Below are positions 36,702 to 48,341 of a DNA stretch of 64,000 bases, in pieces. Position 1 is the stretch's first letter. The number at the start of each line of letters is the position of its first letter. This DNA comes from Terrisporobacter mayombei (lineage in GTDB: Bacteria; Bacillota; Clostridia; Peptostreptococcales; Peptostreptococcaceae): positions 40,355 through 104,354 of the forward strand of contig NZ_JACRYU010000005.1 in the NCBI RefSeq assembly GCF_014333445.1, written 5' to 3'. Made by a program: the position numbers and the translations under genes. The notes below the pieces were generated by a model, which saw nothing but the letters and a program-made list of their open reading frames with translations, searched no databases and was not told the origin of the DNA.

Positions 36702-37676
36702 ATGTCTTTTTCTACAGAAACAAAAAATGAATTAGCAAGAATAATACCAGATAATTTATTTTGTAAGAGGGCTGAATTATCTGGAATAGTTAAGCTAGCT
36801 GGGACTATTCAAATTGCTGGTTATAAAAAGATGAATTTAAAAATAGCTACTGAACTAAATTCAGTAGCTAGGAAAGTTTTTAAAATATTAAAATCAGACT
36901 TTAATATAAATACTACTATTGTAGTCAATAAAAATCAGATGCTAAAAAGAAATAATAGCTATATATTAACCGTGAAAAATGATATGGGATCTGAACAACT
37001 TATGAAAGAGTTAGGGTTATTAGAAAATGAAGAGGGATTTCTACCATATAATAAAGTACCTTCTTGGGTATTTGAAGATGATGAATACAAAAAATCATTT
37101 ATAAGAGGTGCATTTTTAGGTGGTGGATCTGTAAGTGATCCGGAAAAAAATTATCATTTAGAATTTGTTACAAGTAATGAAGAGTTTGCGGAATCTTTAA
37201 TGACTTTAATTAACTCTTTAGGGCTAAACTCTAAAATAGTATGTAGAAAAAATTCTTATGTTGTTTACTTAAAGGAAAGTGAGCAAATATCTGATTTATT
37301 AAGTCATATAGGTGGATTTCAAGCTTTATTAAGTCTTCAAAATACAAAAATTTTAAAGCAAATGAGAAATAATGTAAATAGAATTGTTAATTGTGAGACT
37401 GCAAACCTTTCTAAAACAGTTAATGCTGCTGTTAGACAGGTTGAGAATATAAAACTTATTCAAAGTAAAATAGGAATAAGTAAATTACCGCAAAATTTAC
37501 AGCAAATAGCTTTATTAAGGGTGGAAAATGAAGATTTAACTTTAAAAGAATTGGGAGAATTATTAAATCCTCCAATAAGTAAATCAGGTGTTAACCATAG
37601 ATTGAAGAAAATTGAAGAGATAGCCAATGATTTAAGAAGTAGAGAATTTGATGATGGTAGTAATGATGAAGATTAA
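36702..37676 (+). CDS. whiA: WhiA-family sporulation/division regulator
   Basis: DNA-binding protein with a degenerate LAGLIDADG homing-endonuclease domain and a C-terminal helix-turn-helix; in Firmicutes it affects division and chromosome segregation. About 324 residues. Start region [14 protein letters not shown], the LAGLIDADG remnant [20 protein letters not shown] (near 140), and the C-terminal helix-turn-helix [20 protein letters not shown] (about 280). ATG at 36702 after AGGTGG is chosen over an in-frame GTG nine bases before. A terminator closes the block. Confidence 0.95.
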   Translation: MSFSTETKNELARIIPDNLFCKRAELSGIVKLAGTIQIAGYKKMNLKIATELNSVARKVFKILKSDFNINTTIVVNKNQMLKRNNSYILTVKNDMGSEQLMKELGLLENEEGFLPYNKVPSWVFEDDEYKKSFIRGAFLGGGSVSDPEKNYHLEFVTSNEEFAESLMTLINSLGLNSKIVCRKNSYVVYLKESEQISDLLSHIGGFQALLSLQNTKILKQMRNNVNRIVNCETANLSKTVNAAVRQVENIKLIQSKIGISKLPQNLQQIALLRVENEDLTLKELGELLNPPISKSGVNHRLKKIEEIANDLRSREFDDGSNDED

Positions 37677-37683
37677 GAAAGTG

Positions 37684-37711
37684 GGGGTTATTTATATAAC
37701 CTCTTTTTTTA
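37684..37711 (+). terminator. Terminator after whiA
   Basis: 8-bp stem (GGGGTTAT with ATAACCTC, one G-T pair) followed by seven T. Confidence 0.88.
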
Positions 37712-37766
37712 TTGTTATTATGTCATATTATGATAAAATAAGTTTATAAATTTAGGAGGTGAGATA

Positions 37767-40700
37767 ATGAATAAAGATTTTATTCATCTTCATGTTCATA
37801 CGGAGTATAGTTTGTTAGATGGATTTTCAAGATTAGACAAACTTATAAATAGAGCAAAAGAATTAAATATGCAGGCTATTGCTATAACAGACCATGGTTG
37901 TATGTTTGGTGCAATAGATTTTTATAAAAAAGCAAAAGCAGCAGGAATAAAACCAGTAATAGGTTGTGAAGTTTATACAGCATCTCGTGGATTACGAGAC
38001 AAAGACCCAAACTTGGATAAAAGGTATGGTCACTTAGTATTACTTGCTAAAAATATGACTGGATATAAAAATTTAATAAAGTTAGTTTCTACATCTTATG
38101 TAGAAGGATTTTATTATAAGCCAAGGGTTGATATAGAAGAATTAAAGAAACATAATGAAGGAATAATTGCCTTATCAGCATGTTTGGCAGGAGATGTTTC
38201 CAACAATATATTAAATAGAAACTATGATGAAGCCAAAAAATTTGCATTGTTATATAGAGATATATTTGGAGAAGGAAACTTTTACTTAGAGATACAAGAT
38301 CATCATTTACCTGAACAGAAAGAAGTAAATGCAGGGTTAGTCAAATTATCTAAAGAAACAGGGATTCCTTTAGTAGCTACAAATGATCTTCATTATGTTA
38401 ATAAAGAAGATGCAAAAACACATGATGTGCTTATGTGTATACAAATGGGTAAAACTTTAAATGACCCAAGTAGAATGAAATTTGGTAGCGATGAGTTTTA
38501 TTTAAAATCAAGAGATGAAATGGAGGAACTTTTCCCTTATGCTATAGATGCTCTTGAGAATACTGTAAAAATTGCAGAACAATGTAATGTTGAATTTGAC
38601 TTTAATACAATTCACTTGCCAAGATATGATGTACCAGAAGGTTATACAACAGACAGTTACTTAAGAGAGTTATGCTTTAAAGGATTAGAAGAAAGATATA
38701 AAAATCCAAGTCAAGAAGTAATTGAAAGACTTGACTATGAACTTAATGTAATTGAAAAAATGGGGTATGTTGAATACTTCCTAATAACATGGGACTTTAT
38801 TAATTATGCAAAAGAAAATAACATAATGGTAGGCCCTGGTAGAGGTAGTGCTGCAGGTTCTATAGTTGCTTATACATTAAAAATAACAGATATAGATCCA
38901 ATCAAATACTCTCTACTTTTTGAAAGGTTCCTAAATCCAGAGAGAGTTTCTATGCCCGATATAGATATAGATTTTTGCTACGAAAGAAGAGAGGAAGTTA
39001 TAGATTATGTTAAGAGAAAATATGGAGAAGATCATGTTGCTCAAATAATAACTTTTGGAACCATGAAAGCTAAGGCAGCAATAAGAGATGTTGGTAGGGT
39101 GTTAGATATTCCTTATAATAAGGTTGATAAAATAGCTAAAGAAATACCTTTTGATTTAGGGATGACAATAGATAAAGCTTTAGAGGTGAATCCAGCATTA
39201 AGAGAATTATACGAACAAGATTCTGAAACTAGAGAAGTCATAGATATATCCAAACAAATGGAAGGTATGTTAAGACATGCATCGACTCATGCCGCTGGAG
39301 TTGTTATTTCTAAAGATCCTGTTGATGAATACGTACCACTTTATAAACATCAAGAATCTATAAGTACTCAGTTTACAATGACTACTTTAGAAGAATTAGG
39401 ACTTTTGAAAATGGACTTCTTAGGACTTAGAACTCTTACAGTGGTTAGAGATGCACTAGACTTAATAGAGAAGAAGTATGGAAAAAGAATAGACTTTTCT
39501 TCAATGGATTATAATGACCCTAAGGTTTACGAGTTACTATCTTCAGGAAACACTTTAGGAGTATTTCAGTTAGAAAGTGCTGGTATGAGATCTTTCATGA
39601 AACAACTTAAACCAAGTAATTTTGAGGATATAGTTGCCGGTATATCTTTATATAGACCAGGACCTATGGATTCTATTCCTACTTATATTGAAAATAAGCA
39701 TAATCCAGAAAAAATTACTTATATTCACGAAAAACTAAGACCTATAATGGATGTATCTTATGGATGTTTAGTTTACCAAGAGCAAGTTATGCAAGTGGTT
39801 AGAGATTTAGCAGGATATAGTTATGGGCGTAGTGATTTAGTCAGAAGAGCTATGGGTAAAAAGAAAATGGATGTAATGGAACAAGAAAGACAATATTTTA
39901 TTCATGGAAAATTAGATGAAGAAGGAAATGTTGAAATTGCAGGATGTGTTAGAAATGGTGTTCCAGAAGATATTGCTAATAAGATTTTCGATGATATGAT
40001 TGACTTTGCTAAATATGCATTTAATAAATCACATGCGGCTGCATATGGTGTAATTTCATATGAAACTGCTTATTTAAAAGCATATTATCCTGTAGAATTT
40101 ATGGCAGCCCTAATTACAAGTGTAATGGGAAATACAGATAAAGTTGTGGAGTATATAAGAGAATGTAGTGCACTAGATATAGAAATTTTAAAACCAGATA
40201 TAAATAAAAGTTATGGCAAGTTCTCTGTGGAAGGTCATAATATAAGATTTGGATTAGCAGCTGTTAAAAACGTAGGCATAAACGTGATTAATAATATAAT
40301 TAAAGAAAGAGAATTAAATGGAGAGTTTAGGGATTTTAGTGATTTAGTTAAAAGACTTGATTCAAAAGATTTAAATAAAAGAGTTTTAGAAAGTTTAATT
40401 AAATGTGGAGCATTTGATAATATAAGTGATAATAGAGCAAGTTTAATGATGGGATATGAAAAATTATTAGACAGTGTTTCTATGGATAGGAAGAAAAATG
40501 TTAAAGGGCAAATTTCTTTATTCGATGGTTTACAAATGGGAGAGGAAGTAATAGAAGTAGAACAAGAAGTAAACTCTGTTCCAAAAATAAATGAGTTTGA
40601 GGAAAAAGAAAAACTAGCGCTAGAAAAAGAAGTTTTAGGAATGTATGTAAGTGGACACCCTCTTGCTCAATATGAGAAGGAAATAAAAAATAACACATCA

Positions 40701-41297
40701 ATAGATAATGGAAAAATAAATGCTTTAAAAGAAGACTCAGAGTCTTATTTAAGTTTAGATGAACAAGAAGTAATATTGGGTGGAATGATTGTTAATAAGA
40801 GAATACAAACTACTAAAAGAAATGATATTATGGCATTTTTAGAGTTGGAGGATTTATATGGAACTATAGAAGTCATAGTATTTCCACAAACTTTAAAGCA
40901 GTATAATAGTATTTTGAATGAAGATAATATCATTTATATAAAAGGTAAACTAAGTATTAAGGAGGAAGAAGATGCTAAGCTTATAGCAAGAGAGATTAAA
41001 GATATAAATGATAATAATAGTTTTAAAATTAACAATCAAAGAAACACATATGATAAAAATAAGAAGACCATTGCAGATGGCTTATATTTAAAGATAGATA
41101 GCATAAATAATCAAGAATTAGTAAATTCAATAGAAAAGATATTGATTGATTATAAAGGATATCAAGATGTCTATATATGTACAGAAACTCCAAAACGAAA
41201 ATTTAAGTGGACTGGTATGGGAATTAATATTGAACAACAGCTTATAGGGAGATTAGAGGCCCTACTTAACAAGGAAAACGTAAAAGTTAAAATTTAG
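37767..41297 (+). CDS. dnaE: DNA polymerase III alpha subunit, DnaE type
   Basis: C-family replicative polymerase; in Firmicutes with PolC it extends RNA primers on the lagging strand. 1176 residues: PHP domain at the N terminus (HLHVHTEYSLLDGFS, residues 7-21; TDHGCMFGA), polymerase core with catalytic aspartates in PDIDIDF near 397 and the palm/finger segments GRGSAAGS and FAKYAFNKSHAAAYG, helix-hairpin-helix region, then an OB fold near the C terminus (LEDLYGTIEVIVFPQTL, about 1026). No proofreading exonuclease insert, as expected for DnaE. ATG follows AGGAGGTGA. Confidence 0.97.
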   Translation: MNKDFIHLHVHTEYSLLDGFSRLDKLINRAKELNMQAIAITDHGCMFGAIDFYKKAKAAGIKPVIGCEVYTASRGLRDKDPNLDKRYGHLVLLAKNMTGYKNLIKLVSTSYVEGFYYKPRVDIEELKKHNEGIIALSACLAGDVSNNILNRNYDEAKKFALLYRDIFGEGNFYLEIQDHHLPEQKEVNAGLVKLSKETGIPLVATNDLHYVNKEDAKTHDVLMCIQMGKTLNDPSRMKFGSDEFYLKSRDEMEELFPYAIDALENTVKIAEQCNVEFDFNTIHLPRYDVPEGYTTDSYLRELCFKGLEERYKNPSQEVIERLDYELNVIEKMGYVEYFLITWDFINYAKENNIMVGPGRGSAAGSIVAYTLKITDIDPIKYSLLFERFLNPERVSMPDIDIDFCYERREEVIDYVKRKYGEDHVAQIITFGTMKAKAAIRDVGRVLDIPYNKVDKIAKEIPFDLGMTIDKALEVNPALRELYEQDSETREVIDISKQMEGMLRHASTHAAGVVISKDPVDEYVPLYKHQESISTQFTMTTLEELGLLKMDFLGLRTLTVVRDALDLIEKKYGKRIDFSSMDYNDPKVYELLSSGNTLGVFQLESAGMRSFMKQLKPSNFEDIVAGISLYRPGPMDSIPTYIENKHNPEKITYIHEKLRPIMDVSYGCLVYQEQVMQVVRDLAGYSYGRSDLVRRAMGKKKMDVMEQERQYFIHGKLDEEGNVEIAGCVRNGVPEDIANKIFDDMIDFAKYAFNKSHAAAYGVISYETAYLKAYYPVEFMAALITSVMGNTDKVVEYIRECSALDIEILKPDINKSYGKFSVEGHNIRFGLAAVKNVGINVINNIIKERELNGEFRDFSDLVKRLDSKDLNKRVLESLIKCGAFDNISDNRASLMMGYEKLLDSVSMDRKKNVKGQISLFDGLQMGEEVIEVEQEVNSVPKINEFEEKEKLALEKEVLGMYVSGHPLAQYEKEIKNNTSIDNGKINALKEDSESYLSLDEQEVILGGMIVNKRIQTTKRNDIMAFLELEDLYGTIEVIVFPQTLKQYNSILNEDNIIYIKGKLSIKEEEDAKLIAREIKDINDNNSFKINNQRNTYDKNKKTIADGLYLKIDSINNQELVNSIEKILIDYKGYQDVYICTETPKRKFKWTGMGINIEQQLIGRLEALLNKENVKVKI

Positions 41298-41336
41298 TAG
41301 AAATTATTGTTTTATATAAAATCAATATAAAAATTG

Positions 41337-41345
41337 TGATATAAT
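41337..41345 (+). promoter_or_regulatory. Candidate extended -10 promoter of pfkA-pyk
   Basis: TGATATAAT (TG-n-TATAAT) lies about 107 bases before pfkA, with no good -35. The leader that would follow has an AT-rich hairpin (about 41366-41394) but no known riboswitch. Confidence 0.55.
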
Positions 41346-41430
41346 ACACAATATAATTAGGTAAGAATGTTTTTATTTATTTTGAAAACATATACCTAGA
41401 TAGACAAAATATTATAACACGAAGGTTTAG

Positions 41431-42411
<981 letters not shown>

Positions 42412-42433
42412 TTAACATTAGGAGGATATTAAT

Positions 42434-44194
42434 ATGCTTAAAAATGCTAAAAAAACAAAAATTGTTTGTACATTAGGACCAGCATCTGAAAGTGAGGAAA
42501 CTTTAACTAAACTTATAGAAAATGGACTAAATGTTTGTAGATTTAACTTCTCTCATGGTTCTCATGAAGAACATAAAGAAAGATTAGATGTTGTTAAAAA
42601 AGTAAGGGAAAAACTTAATAAGCCAGTTGCTATATTACTAGATACTAAAGGTCCAGAAATAAGAACTGGAAATTTTGCAGATCCTGAAGTATTTTTAGAA
42701 GAAGGAAATAAATTTACAATAACAATGGCGGATGTAATCGGTACAAAAGAAATATGCACAGTTAGTTACAAAGGATTAGCTAATGATGTTGTAAAAGGTA
42801 ATATAATATTAATAGATGATGGTTTAGTTGGATTAAGAGTTGAAGAAGTAAATGGAGAAGAAATCCACTGTGTAGTTGAAAACTCAGGAATAGTTAAAAA
42901 CCACAAAGGTGTAAATGTTCCAGGTGTAAAAATAAATTTACCAGCATTAACTCCTAAAGATATATCTGATATAGAATTTGGTATAACTCAAGGAATCGAT
43001 TTTATAGCTGCTTCATTTGTTAGAAAAGCATCTGACGTACTAGCTATAAGAGAAGTATTAGAAAATAATAATGCAACAGATATACAAATAATATCAAAAA
43101 TAGAAAACCAAGAAGGTGTAGATAATTTAGATGAAATACTACAAGTTTCTGATGGTTTAATGGTAGCAAGAGGTGATTTAGGAGTTGAAATACCAACTGA
43201 AGAAATTCCAATAGTACAAAAAGAAATGATAAAAAAATGCAATGAATTAGGAAAACCAGTTATAACAGCTACTCAAATGCTTGATTCTATGATAAGAAAC
43301 CCAAGACCAACAAGAGCTGAGGTAACTGACGTTGCCAATGCAATATATGATGGAACTGATGCAATAATGTTATCAGGAGAAACTGCTGCAGGAAAATATC
43401 CAGTTGAAGCAGTTAAAACAATGGCTACAATAGCTAAAAGAATAGAAGAAACTTTAGATTATGATAATATTTTAAGAAGTAAAGGATTAAACAATGCAAA
43501 TGTTACAGATGCAATAAGCTATGCAACTTGTACAACTGCAAAGAGTCTAAATGCTTCTGGAATAATTACATCAACTTCTTCAGGACATACGGCTAGAATG
43601 GTTTCTAAATTTAGACCTGAGACTACTATAATAGCAACTACTCCAAACGAGAAAACTAGAAGACAATTATCTTTAAGCTGGGGAGTTTACACAGTTAATT
43701 GTGAATCAGCAGAAAATACTGATGACCTTATAGACAATTCTATAGAATCTTGTAAAGAACAAGGATTTATACAAGATGGAGAATTAGTAGTAGTGACTGC
43801 TGGTGTTCCAACTGGAGTAAGTGGTACAACAAACTTAATAAAAGTTCATGTTGTAAGCGAAGAGATATGTCATGGTATAGGTGTTGGTAAAAGCACTGTA
43901 GAAGGTATAGTTAGATTTGTAAGAAGTGGAGAAGATTGTGAAAACTTTAATGAAGGTGATATATTAGTAACAACTATGACTGATATAGAAATGAATCCTT
44001 ATATAGAAAAAGCGTCAGCTATAATAACTGAGCAAGGTGGAATGACTTCTCATGCTGCTATAGTTGGATTAAACTTAGGAAAACCAGTTATAGTTTCTGC
44101 TAATGGAATACTATCTAATCTTGAAGATGGAGAGTTGATAACTATGGATGCTTCAAGAGGTGTTGTATACAGAGGTTCAAGTAGAGTTTTATAA
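42434..44194 (+). CDS. pyk: Pyruvate kinase with C-terminal PEP-utiliser domain
   Basis: Final ATP-forming step of glycolysis. 586 residues: catalytic barrel with KIVCTLGPASES (about 9-20), FNFSHGSHEEH, DTKGPEIRTG and MVARGDLGVEIP (about 238), and an extra C-terminal domain of the PEP-utilising-enzyme mobile type containing QGGMTSHAAIVG (about 535-546). This extra domain is typical of clostridial and bacillar pyruvate kinases. ATG follows AGGAGG. Operon with pfkA, ended by a strong terminator. Confidence 0.97.
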   Translation: MLKNAKKTKIVCTLGPASESEETLTKLIENGLNVCRFNFSHGSHEEHKERLDVVKKVREKLNKPVAILLDTKGPEIRTGNFADPEVFLEEGNKFTITMADVIGTKEICTVSYKGLANDVVKGNIILIDDGLVGLRVEEVNGEEIHCVVENSGIVKNHKGVNVPGVKINLPALTPKDISDIEFGITQGIDFIAASFVRKASDVLAIREVLENNNATDIQIISKIENQEGVDNLDEILQVSDGLMVARGDLGVEIPTEEIPIVQKEMIKKCNELGKPVITATQMLDSMIRNPRPTRAEVTDVANAIYDGTDAIMLSGETAAGKYPVEAVKTMATIAKRIEETLDYDNILRSKGLNNANVTDAISYATCTTAKSLNASGIITSTSSGHTARMVSKFRPETTIIATTPNEKTRRQLSLSWGVYTVNCESAENTDDLIDNSIESCKEQGFIQDGELVVVTAGVPTGVSGTTNLIKVHVVSEEICHGIGVGKSTVEGIVRFVRSGEDCENFNEGDILVTTMTDIEMNPYIEKASAIITEQGGMTSHAAIVGLNLGKPVIVSANGILSNLEDGELITMDASRGVVYRGSSRVL

Positions 44195-44273
44195 AAATAT
44201 AATTATATCCCTAAAATAACGGATATTGATAGAATAATTATACACTAAAAAGAAAATTAATAATAATATACAA

Positions 44274-44319
44274 AATAACCACTAAGATATTTAATTAATA
44301 ATCTTAGTGGTTATTTTTA
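44274..44319 (+). terminator. Terminator of pfkA-pyk
   Basis: 15-bp perfect stem (AATAACCACTAAGAT and complement), twelve-base loop, then T-rich tail. Confidence 0.93.
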
Positions 44320-44450
44320 TAAAATAAATAGTCAGAATTTTTTATATGAATATACTGATAAATGTGGAAAAAAATTTATATGCTTTCTAATTATTTAGTT
44401 ATAATTTTTTATTTCAAGTCATATCTAATTATAAAAAGGGGGAGTAAGAA

Positions 44451-46019
44451 ATGGCAGAAAATAGAGAACAGTGGGGTTCAAAAATTGGTCTTATCTTAGC
44501 GATGGCAGGTAATGCTGTTGGGTTAGGAAACTTTTGGAGGTTCCCTTATATTGCGGCTACTAATGGTGGTGGTGCATTTATGATACCATATTTCTTTGCT
44601 CTAATAGTTATTGGTATACCTGTAATGCTAATAGAGTGGAGTATAGGTCGGTATGGTGGTGAACATGGACATGCTACTATAGGTCCGATGATTTATTTAC
44701 AAGCTAAAAAAGCAATAAAACCTAAAAAAGCACTTATAATAGGAGCTCTTGCTGGAGCTATAGCGTTTGGGGTTACTTTATTACTTAACTCATATTATAC
44801 TCATATAATTGGTTGGTCATTAGGATATGCAGTACAAGCATTAATAGGAGGATACTCAGGAATTGATGGAGGCACATTCTTTGTTAATTATATAACTGAT
44901 CCTAAAATGTTAATATTCTGGATAATATCAATGTTATTACTTGCATTAGCAGTTATGAAAGGTATATCGGGAGGTATAGAAGCTTGGATAAAGGTAATGA
45001 TACCAGCTATATATATATTTGGTATCATATTAACTATAAGAGCTTTAACATCAGAAGCACCAGTAAATCCTGACTGGTCAGCTATGAATGGTTTAAAGTT
45101 TGCATGGAATCCTGATCTGGATAAATTGAATTCATCATCAGTTGTGACTGCTATAGGTCAAATATTTTTTACTTTATCTTTAGGTATGGGTATTATTTGT
45201 AATTATGCATCTTATCTACAACCAGATGAAGATATTGTAGAAGCTTCAGTAGCTACAGTTTCTTTAAATGAATTTGCAGAACTAATACTTGCTGGTACTT
45301 CTATTATACCTATATCTTATGCATTTTTAGGACCAGAAGGTATAAAAGGTAGTATAGGACTTTCATTTATGGCATTACCAAATATATTTAACACTATGAC
45401 ATGTGGTGGAATATTTGGAGCAGTATGGTTCTTCTTATTATTCTTCGTTGGATTTACTTCAGCTATAGCGATGTACAATTATTTAGTTACATTACTAGAA
45501 GAAGATTTAGGAATAGAAAGAAAAAAAGGTGCTTGGGTAATATTTATAGTTTATTTAGTAGTTGGTTCACCAATAGCTTTAGAATCAATTATGACTAACA
45601 CTGCAAATTTATTCTACTTTAAAGAGTTAGATAACTGGATAGGAAACTATTTATTAATTGTTTTAGGATTAATAGAAATTATAGTTGTTGCTTGGTTAGT
45701 TAAAGAACCGGCATTAGCTGAAATGAATAAAGGTGGCTTATGGAAAGTGCCAAAATGGTTCTTTAAGTTATTCCATCAATTCTTAACACCAGTATCTATA
45801 ATAATATTTTTAGCTATATTTACTAAGAACTATGCTGTAGCCGGTAACTTCAAGTTAATACCATCCTATATGGAAGGTATGGAACAATATGTTGTATGGG
45901 TAAATCTGGCGAGGGCAGTTATTGTATGTGTACTACTAGCGGGATTTATACAAACATATAAATCTATCAAAGTAAAATATACTTCTGAAATAAATAACAA
46001 TACAGTACCAATTAAATAG
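44451..46019 (+). CDS. Sodium-dependent amino-acid transporter, NSS (SNF) family
   Basis: LeuT-fold symporter driven by sodium, 522 residues with 12 predicted membrane segments. The family signature GNAVGLGNFWRFPY is at residues 20-33, in the first, unwound helix that holds the sodium and substrate sites; a second signature, FFTLSLGMGIICNYASY, is near residue 238. Substrate is not decidable (Trp, Tyr, Ala and others occur). ATG follows GGGGGAG. An unknown membrane protein gene follows on the same strand after 100 bases. Confidence 0.93.
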   Translation: MAENREQWGSKIGLILAMAGNAVGLGNFWRFPYIAATNGGGAFMIPYFFALIVIGIPVMLIEWSIGRYGGEHGHATIGPMIYLQAKKAIKPKKALIIGALAGAIAFGVTLLLNSYYTHIIGWSLGYAVQALIGGYSGIDGGTFFVNYITDPKMLIFWIISMLLLALAVMKGISGGIEAWIKVMIPAIYIFGIILTIRALTSEAPVNPDWSAMNGLKFAWNPDLDKLNSSSVVTAIGQIFFTLSLGMGIICNYASYLQPDEDIVEASVATVSLNEFAELILAGTSIIPISYAFLGPEGIKGSIGLSFMALPNIFNTMTCGGIFGAVWFFLLFFVGFTSAIAMYNYLVTLLEEDLGIERKKGAWVIFIVYLVVGSPIALESIMTNTANLFYFKELDNWIGNYLLIVLGLIEIIVVAWLVKEPALAEMNKGGLWKVPKWFFKLFHQFLTPVSIIIFLAIFTKNYAVAGNFKLIPSYMEGMEQYVVWVNLARAVIVCVLLAGFIQTYKSIKVKYTSEINNNTVPIK

Positions 46020-46121
46020 TAATCTTAATATTTTAGAGATTAATATTAAAGGATGTATTATTATTAAATTTATAGAAATAAATCTATAGATATATTATCT
46101 TAACTATAAGGGGAAATAAGT

Positions 46122-46814
46122 ATGAGTACAGGATTAGTAGTTATGACAATAAATCAATTAATCACTGAAACAAAAAGACTTAAAGTAATTAAAAACAAAA
46201 AAAAGGAAAAATATTTATTTGATTTAGAAAAATTAAAAGTAGAATATCAGCAAATTGAAGTGCCTGAGTATTTCAATAAACAATATAATCAACTTAATGG
46301 AAAAGGTAAAGAATTAATTAAAGATATGAAAATGGGGAGAGATATATCTGGAGTTGAAAATGACTTGCCAGTTTACATAAGATATTTAAAAGCATCTTTA
46401 AGGGATTTTAAAGGAGAAACAAATGTACTTAAGAAATATCTTCTAACATTTTATCTAACTGCTGCATTATTTTTAGCACTAACACCTCAATTTTATGGAT
46501 ATATGTTACCATTATTATTTTTAGTACCTATAGTATTAGGCGTTAAAGGTAGCAAGAAAAGATCTATAAATGGTTTTTATATGAGTATGAGTATAATACC
46601 TATGGGATTCATGACTGGAGTTACATGGATAAGATATGGATACCAAGCTATGCAAAACTTTGGATATTATGTACAACAAATTGTAGATACAGGCTTAGCT
46701 CAAGGTTTAGCAGAAAAATTAATATATATAGGCTCTATTGGAGGAGTTGTATTAATATTATTTTCATGTACACAATTTTATTTAGGATTAAAAAATAGAG
46801 ATTTATTTATTTAA
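46122..46814 (+). CDS. Membrane protein of unknown function next to the NSS transporter
   Basis: 230 residues. The N-terminal ~95 residues are charged and probably helical or coiled coil (ETKRLKVIKNKKKEKYLFDL). Then come about four membrane segments (about 109-126, 130-140, 152-168 and 205-222). No known domain recognised. ATG follows AAGGGGAAAT. It sits directly after the NSS transporter with no clear terminator between them, so shared expression and a possible partnership are plausible, but only by position. Confidence 0.75.
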   Translation: MSTGLVVMTINQLITETKRLKVIKNKKKEKYLFDLEKLKVEYQQIEVPEYFNKQYNQLNGKGKELIKDMKMGRDISGVENDLPVYIRYLKASLRDFKGETNVLKKYLLTFYLTAALFLALTPQFYGYMLPLLFLVPIVLGVKGSKKRSINGFYMSMSIIPMGFMTGVTWIRYGYQAMQNFGYYVQQIVDTGLAQGLAEKLIYIGSIGGVVLILFSCTQFYLGLKNRDLFI

Positions 46815-46838
46815 GGACTTTAATAGTCTTTATTTTTT
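46813..46838 (+). terminator. Weak terminator after the 46122 gene
   Basis: 7-bp stem (AAGGACT with AGTCTTT, one wobble pair) followed by ATTTTTTT, overlapping the stop codon. Confidence 0.7.
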
Positions 46839-46888
46839 TGATAAAATAAATCTTTGAAGTCTAAATATTATTGTTCGGAGGAAAGCCT

Positions 46889-48247
46889 ATGTTATCAAAG
46901 GATAAAATGTACGTTGTAGATATAGTTGATATAGGTCAAGGTGGAGTTGGAATTGGTAAGTTCGAAGGATTTACAGTATTTGTAGATGGCGGACTAGTAG
47001 AAGATAAGATAAAAGTTAAAATAACTAAATCAAAAAAGAACTATGCAGTTGGAGATATAGTAGAAATAATAGAGCCATCACCTTATAGAGTAGAAAGAAA
47101 ATGTAGTAAAGAACTTAAAGATTGTGGTGGATGCCAAATTCAAGAATTAGATTATAAAGAACAACTTAAAATAAAGACCAATGAGGTAAAACAAGTTATT
47201 AGTAGAATTGGAAAACTTGATGATGTCGTTATTCATGATGCTTTAGGAATGGAAGAACCTTTTAGATACAGAAATAAAGCTCAATTTCCTATTCAAAAAG
47301 TAAATGGTGTGCCTGTAATTGGTTTTTATAAAAAGAAAAGCCATGATATTATACCTACAGACCAATGTATTATACAACATGATGTAAATGATAAAATAAT
47401 AAAAATAATTAAAACATATATAAGAGCATATAAAGTTAGTGTATACGATGAAAAAACTCATACAGGAGTTCTTAGACATTTAGTAACAAAAGTAGGATTT
47501 ACTACTAAAGAAGTTATGGTTGTATTAGTTGCTAACGGAAGAAAATTACCATATTTAAATGAATTAGCATCTGTTTTAAAAGAAAATATACCAGGATTTA
47601 AAACACTTGTAGTTAATGTTAATAGAGAAAAAACTAATGTTATTTTAGGTCAGGAAAATAGAATAATCTATGGAGATGGCAAAATTAATGATAATATAGG
47701 AGATTTAGTATTTGAAATATCACCATTATCATTTTTCCAAGTGAATCCTGTTCAAACTGAAGTTTTATATAATAAAGCTTTAGAATATGCTAATTTAGGT
47801 GAAAATGATACAGTATTTGATATATATTGTGGAATCGGAACTATTTCGTTATTCTTAGCACAAAAAGCTAAAAAAGTATATGGAATAGAAATTGTTGAAG
47901 AGGCAATTGAAGATGCAAAAAGAAATGCTGAAATAAATAAATTAGATAACGTTGAATTTTATGTAGGAAAAGCGGAAGAAGTAGTTCCTAAAATGTATAA
48001 ACAAGGTAAAAGAGCCAATGTAGTTGTAGTTGATCCTCCAAGAAAAGGATGCGATGAAAAGGTTCTTGATACTATAGTATCTATGCAACCAGATAGGGTA
48101 GTTTATGTATCTTGTAATCCATCGACTTTAGCAAGAGATTTAAATTACCTAAATGAAAAAGGATATAAATGCAAAGAGGTACAACCAGTAGATATGTTCC
48201 CTCATAGCGTTCATATTGAAAATGTGGCTCTTATTGTAAAAGAATAA
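46889..48247 (+). CDS. rlmD: 23S rRNA (uracil-5-)-methyltransferase, RumA/RlmD family
   Basis: SAM-dependent enzyme that methylates C5 of a uridine in 23S rRNA (the tRNA-modifying TrmA branch is less likely). About 452 residues: N-terminal TRAM domain (VDIVDIGQGGVGIGKFEG), a cysteine cluster for 4Fe-4S (CSKELKDCGGCQIQE, about 72-86), SAM-binding FDIYCGIGTISLFLA near 310, and the nucleophile cysteine in YVSCNPSTLARD near 413. ATG at 46889 after GGAGGA is preferred to a TTG 18 bases upstream. Confidence 0.94.
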   Translation: MLSKDKMYVVDIVDIGQGGVGIGKFEGFTVFVDGGLVEDKIKVKITKSKKNYAVGDIVEIIEPSPYRVERKCSKELKDCGGCQIQELDYKEQLKIKTNEVKQVISRIGKLDDVVIHDALGMEEPFRYRNKAQFPIQKVNGVPVIGFYKKKSHDIIPTDQCIIQHDVNDKIIKIIKTYIRAYKVSVYDEKTHTGVLRHLVTKVGFTTKEVMVVLVANGRKLPYLNELASVLKENIPGFKTLVVNVNREKTNVILGQENRIIYGDGKINDNIGDLVFEISPLSFFQVNPVQTEVLYNKALEYANLGENDTVFDIYCGIGTISLFLAQKAKKVYGIEIVEEAIEDAKRNAEINKLDNVEFYVGKAEEVVPKMYKQGKRANVVVVDPPRKGCDEKVLDTIVSMQPDRVVYVSCNPSTLARDLNYLNEKGYKCKEVQPVDMFPHSVHIENVALIVKE

Positions 48248-48257
48248 TATAAACATA

Positions 48258-48288
48258 AAAAGTAGAGAAATTAGTTCTCTACTTTTTT
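48258..48288 (+). terminator. Terminator of rlmD
   Basis: 12-bp stem (AAAAGTAGAGAA / TTCTCTACTTTT) with T tail, between convergent genes; it may serve both. Confidence 0.9.
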
Positions 48289-48341
48289 GTATCTAAAAAT
48301 ATATTATTTATATATTTTTAATTTGTTTTTATTTTATAAAT

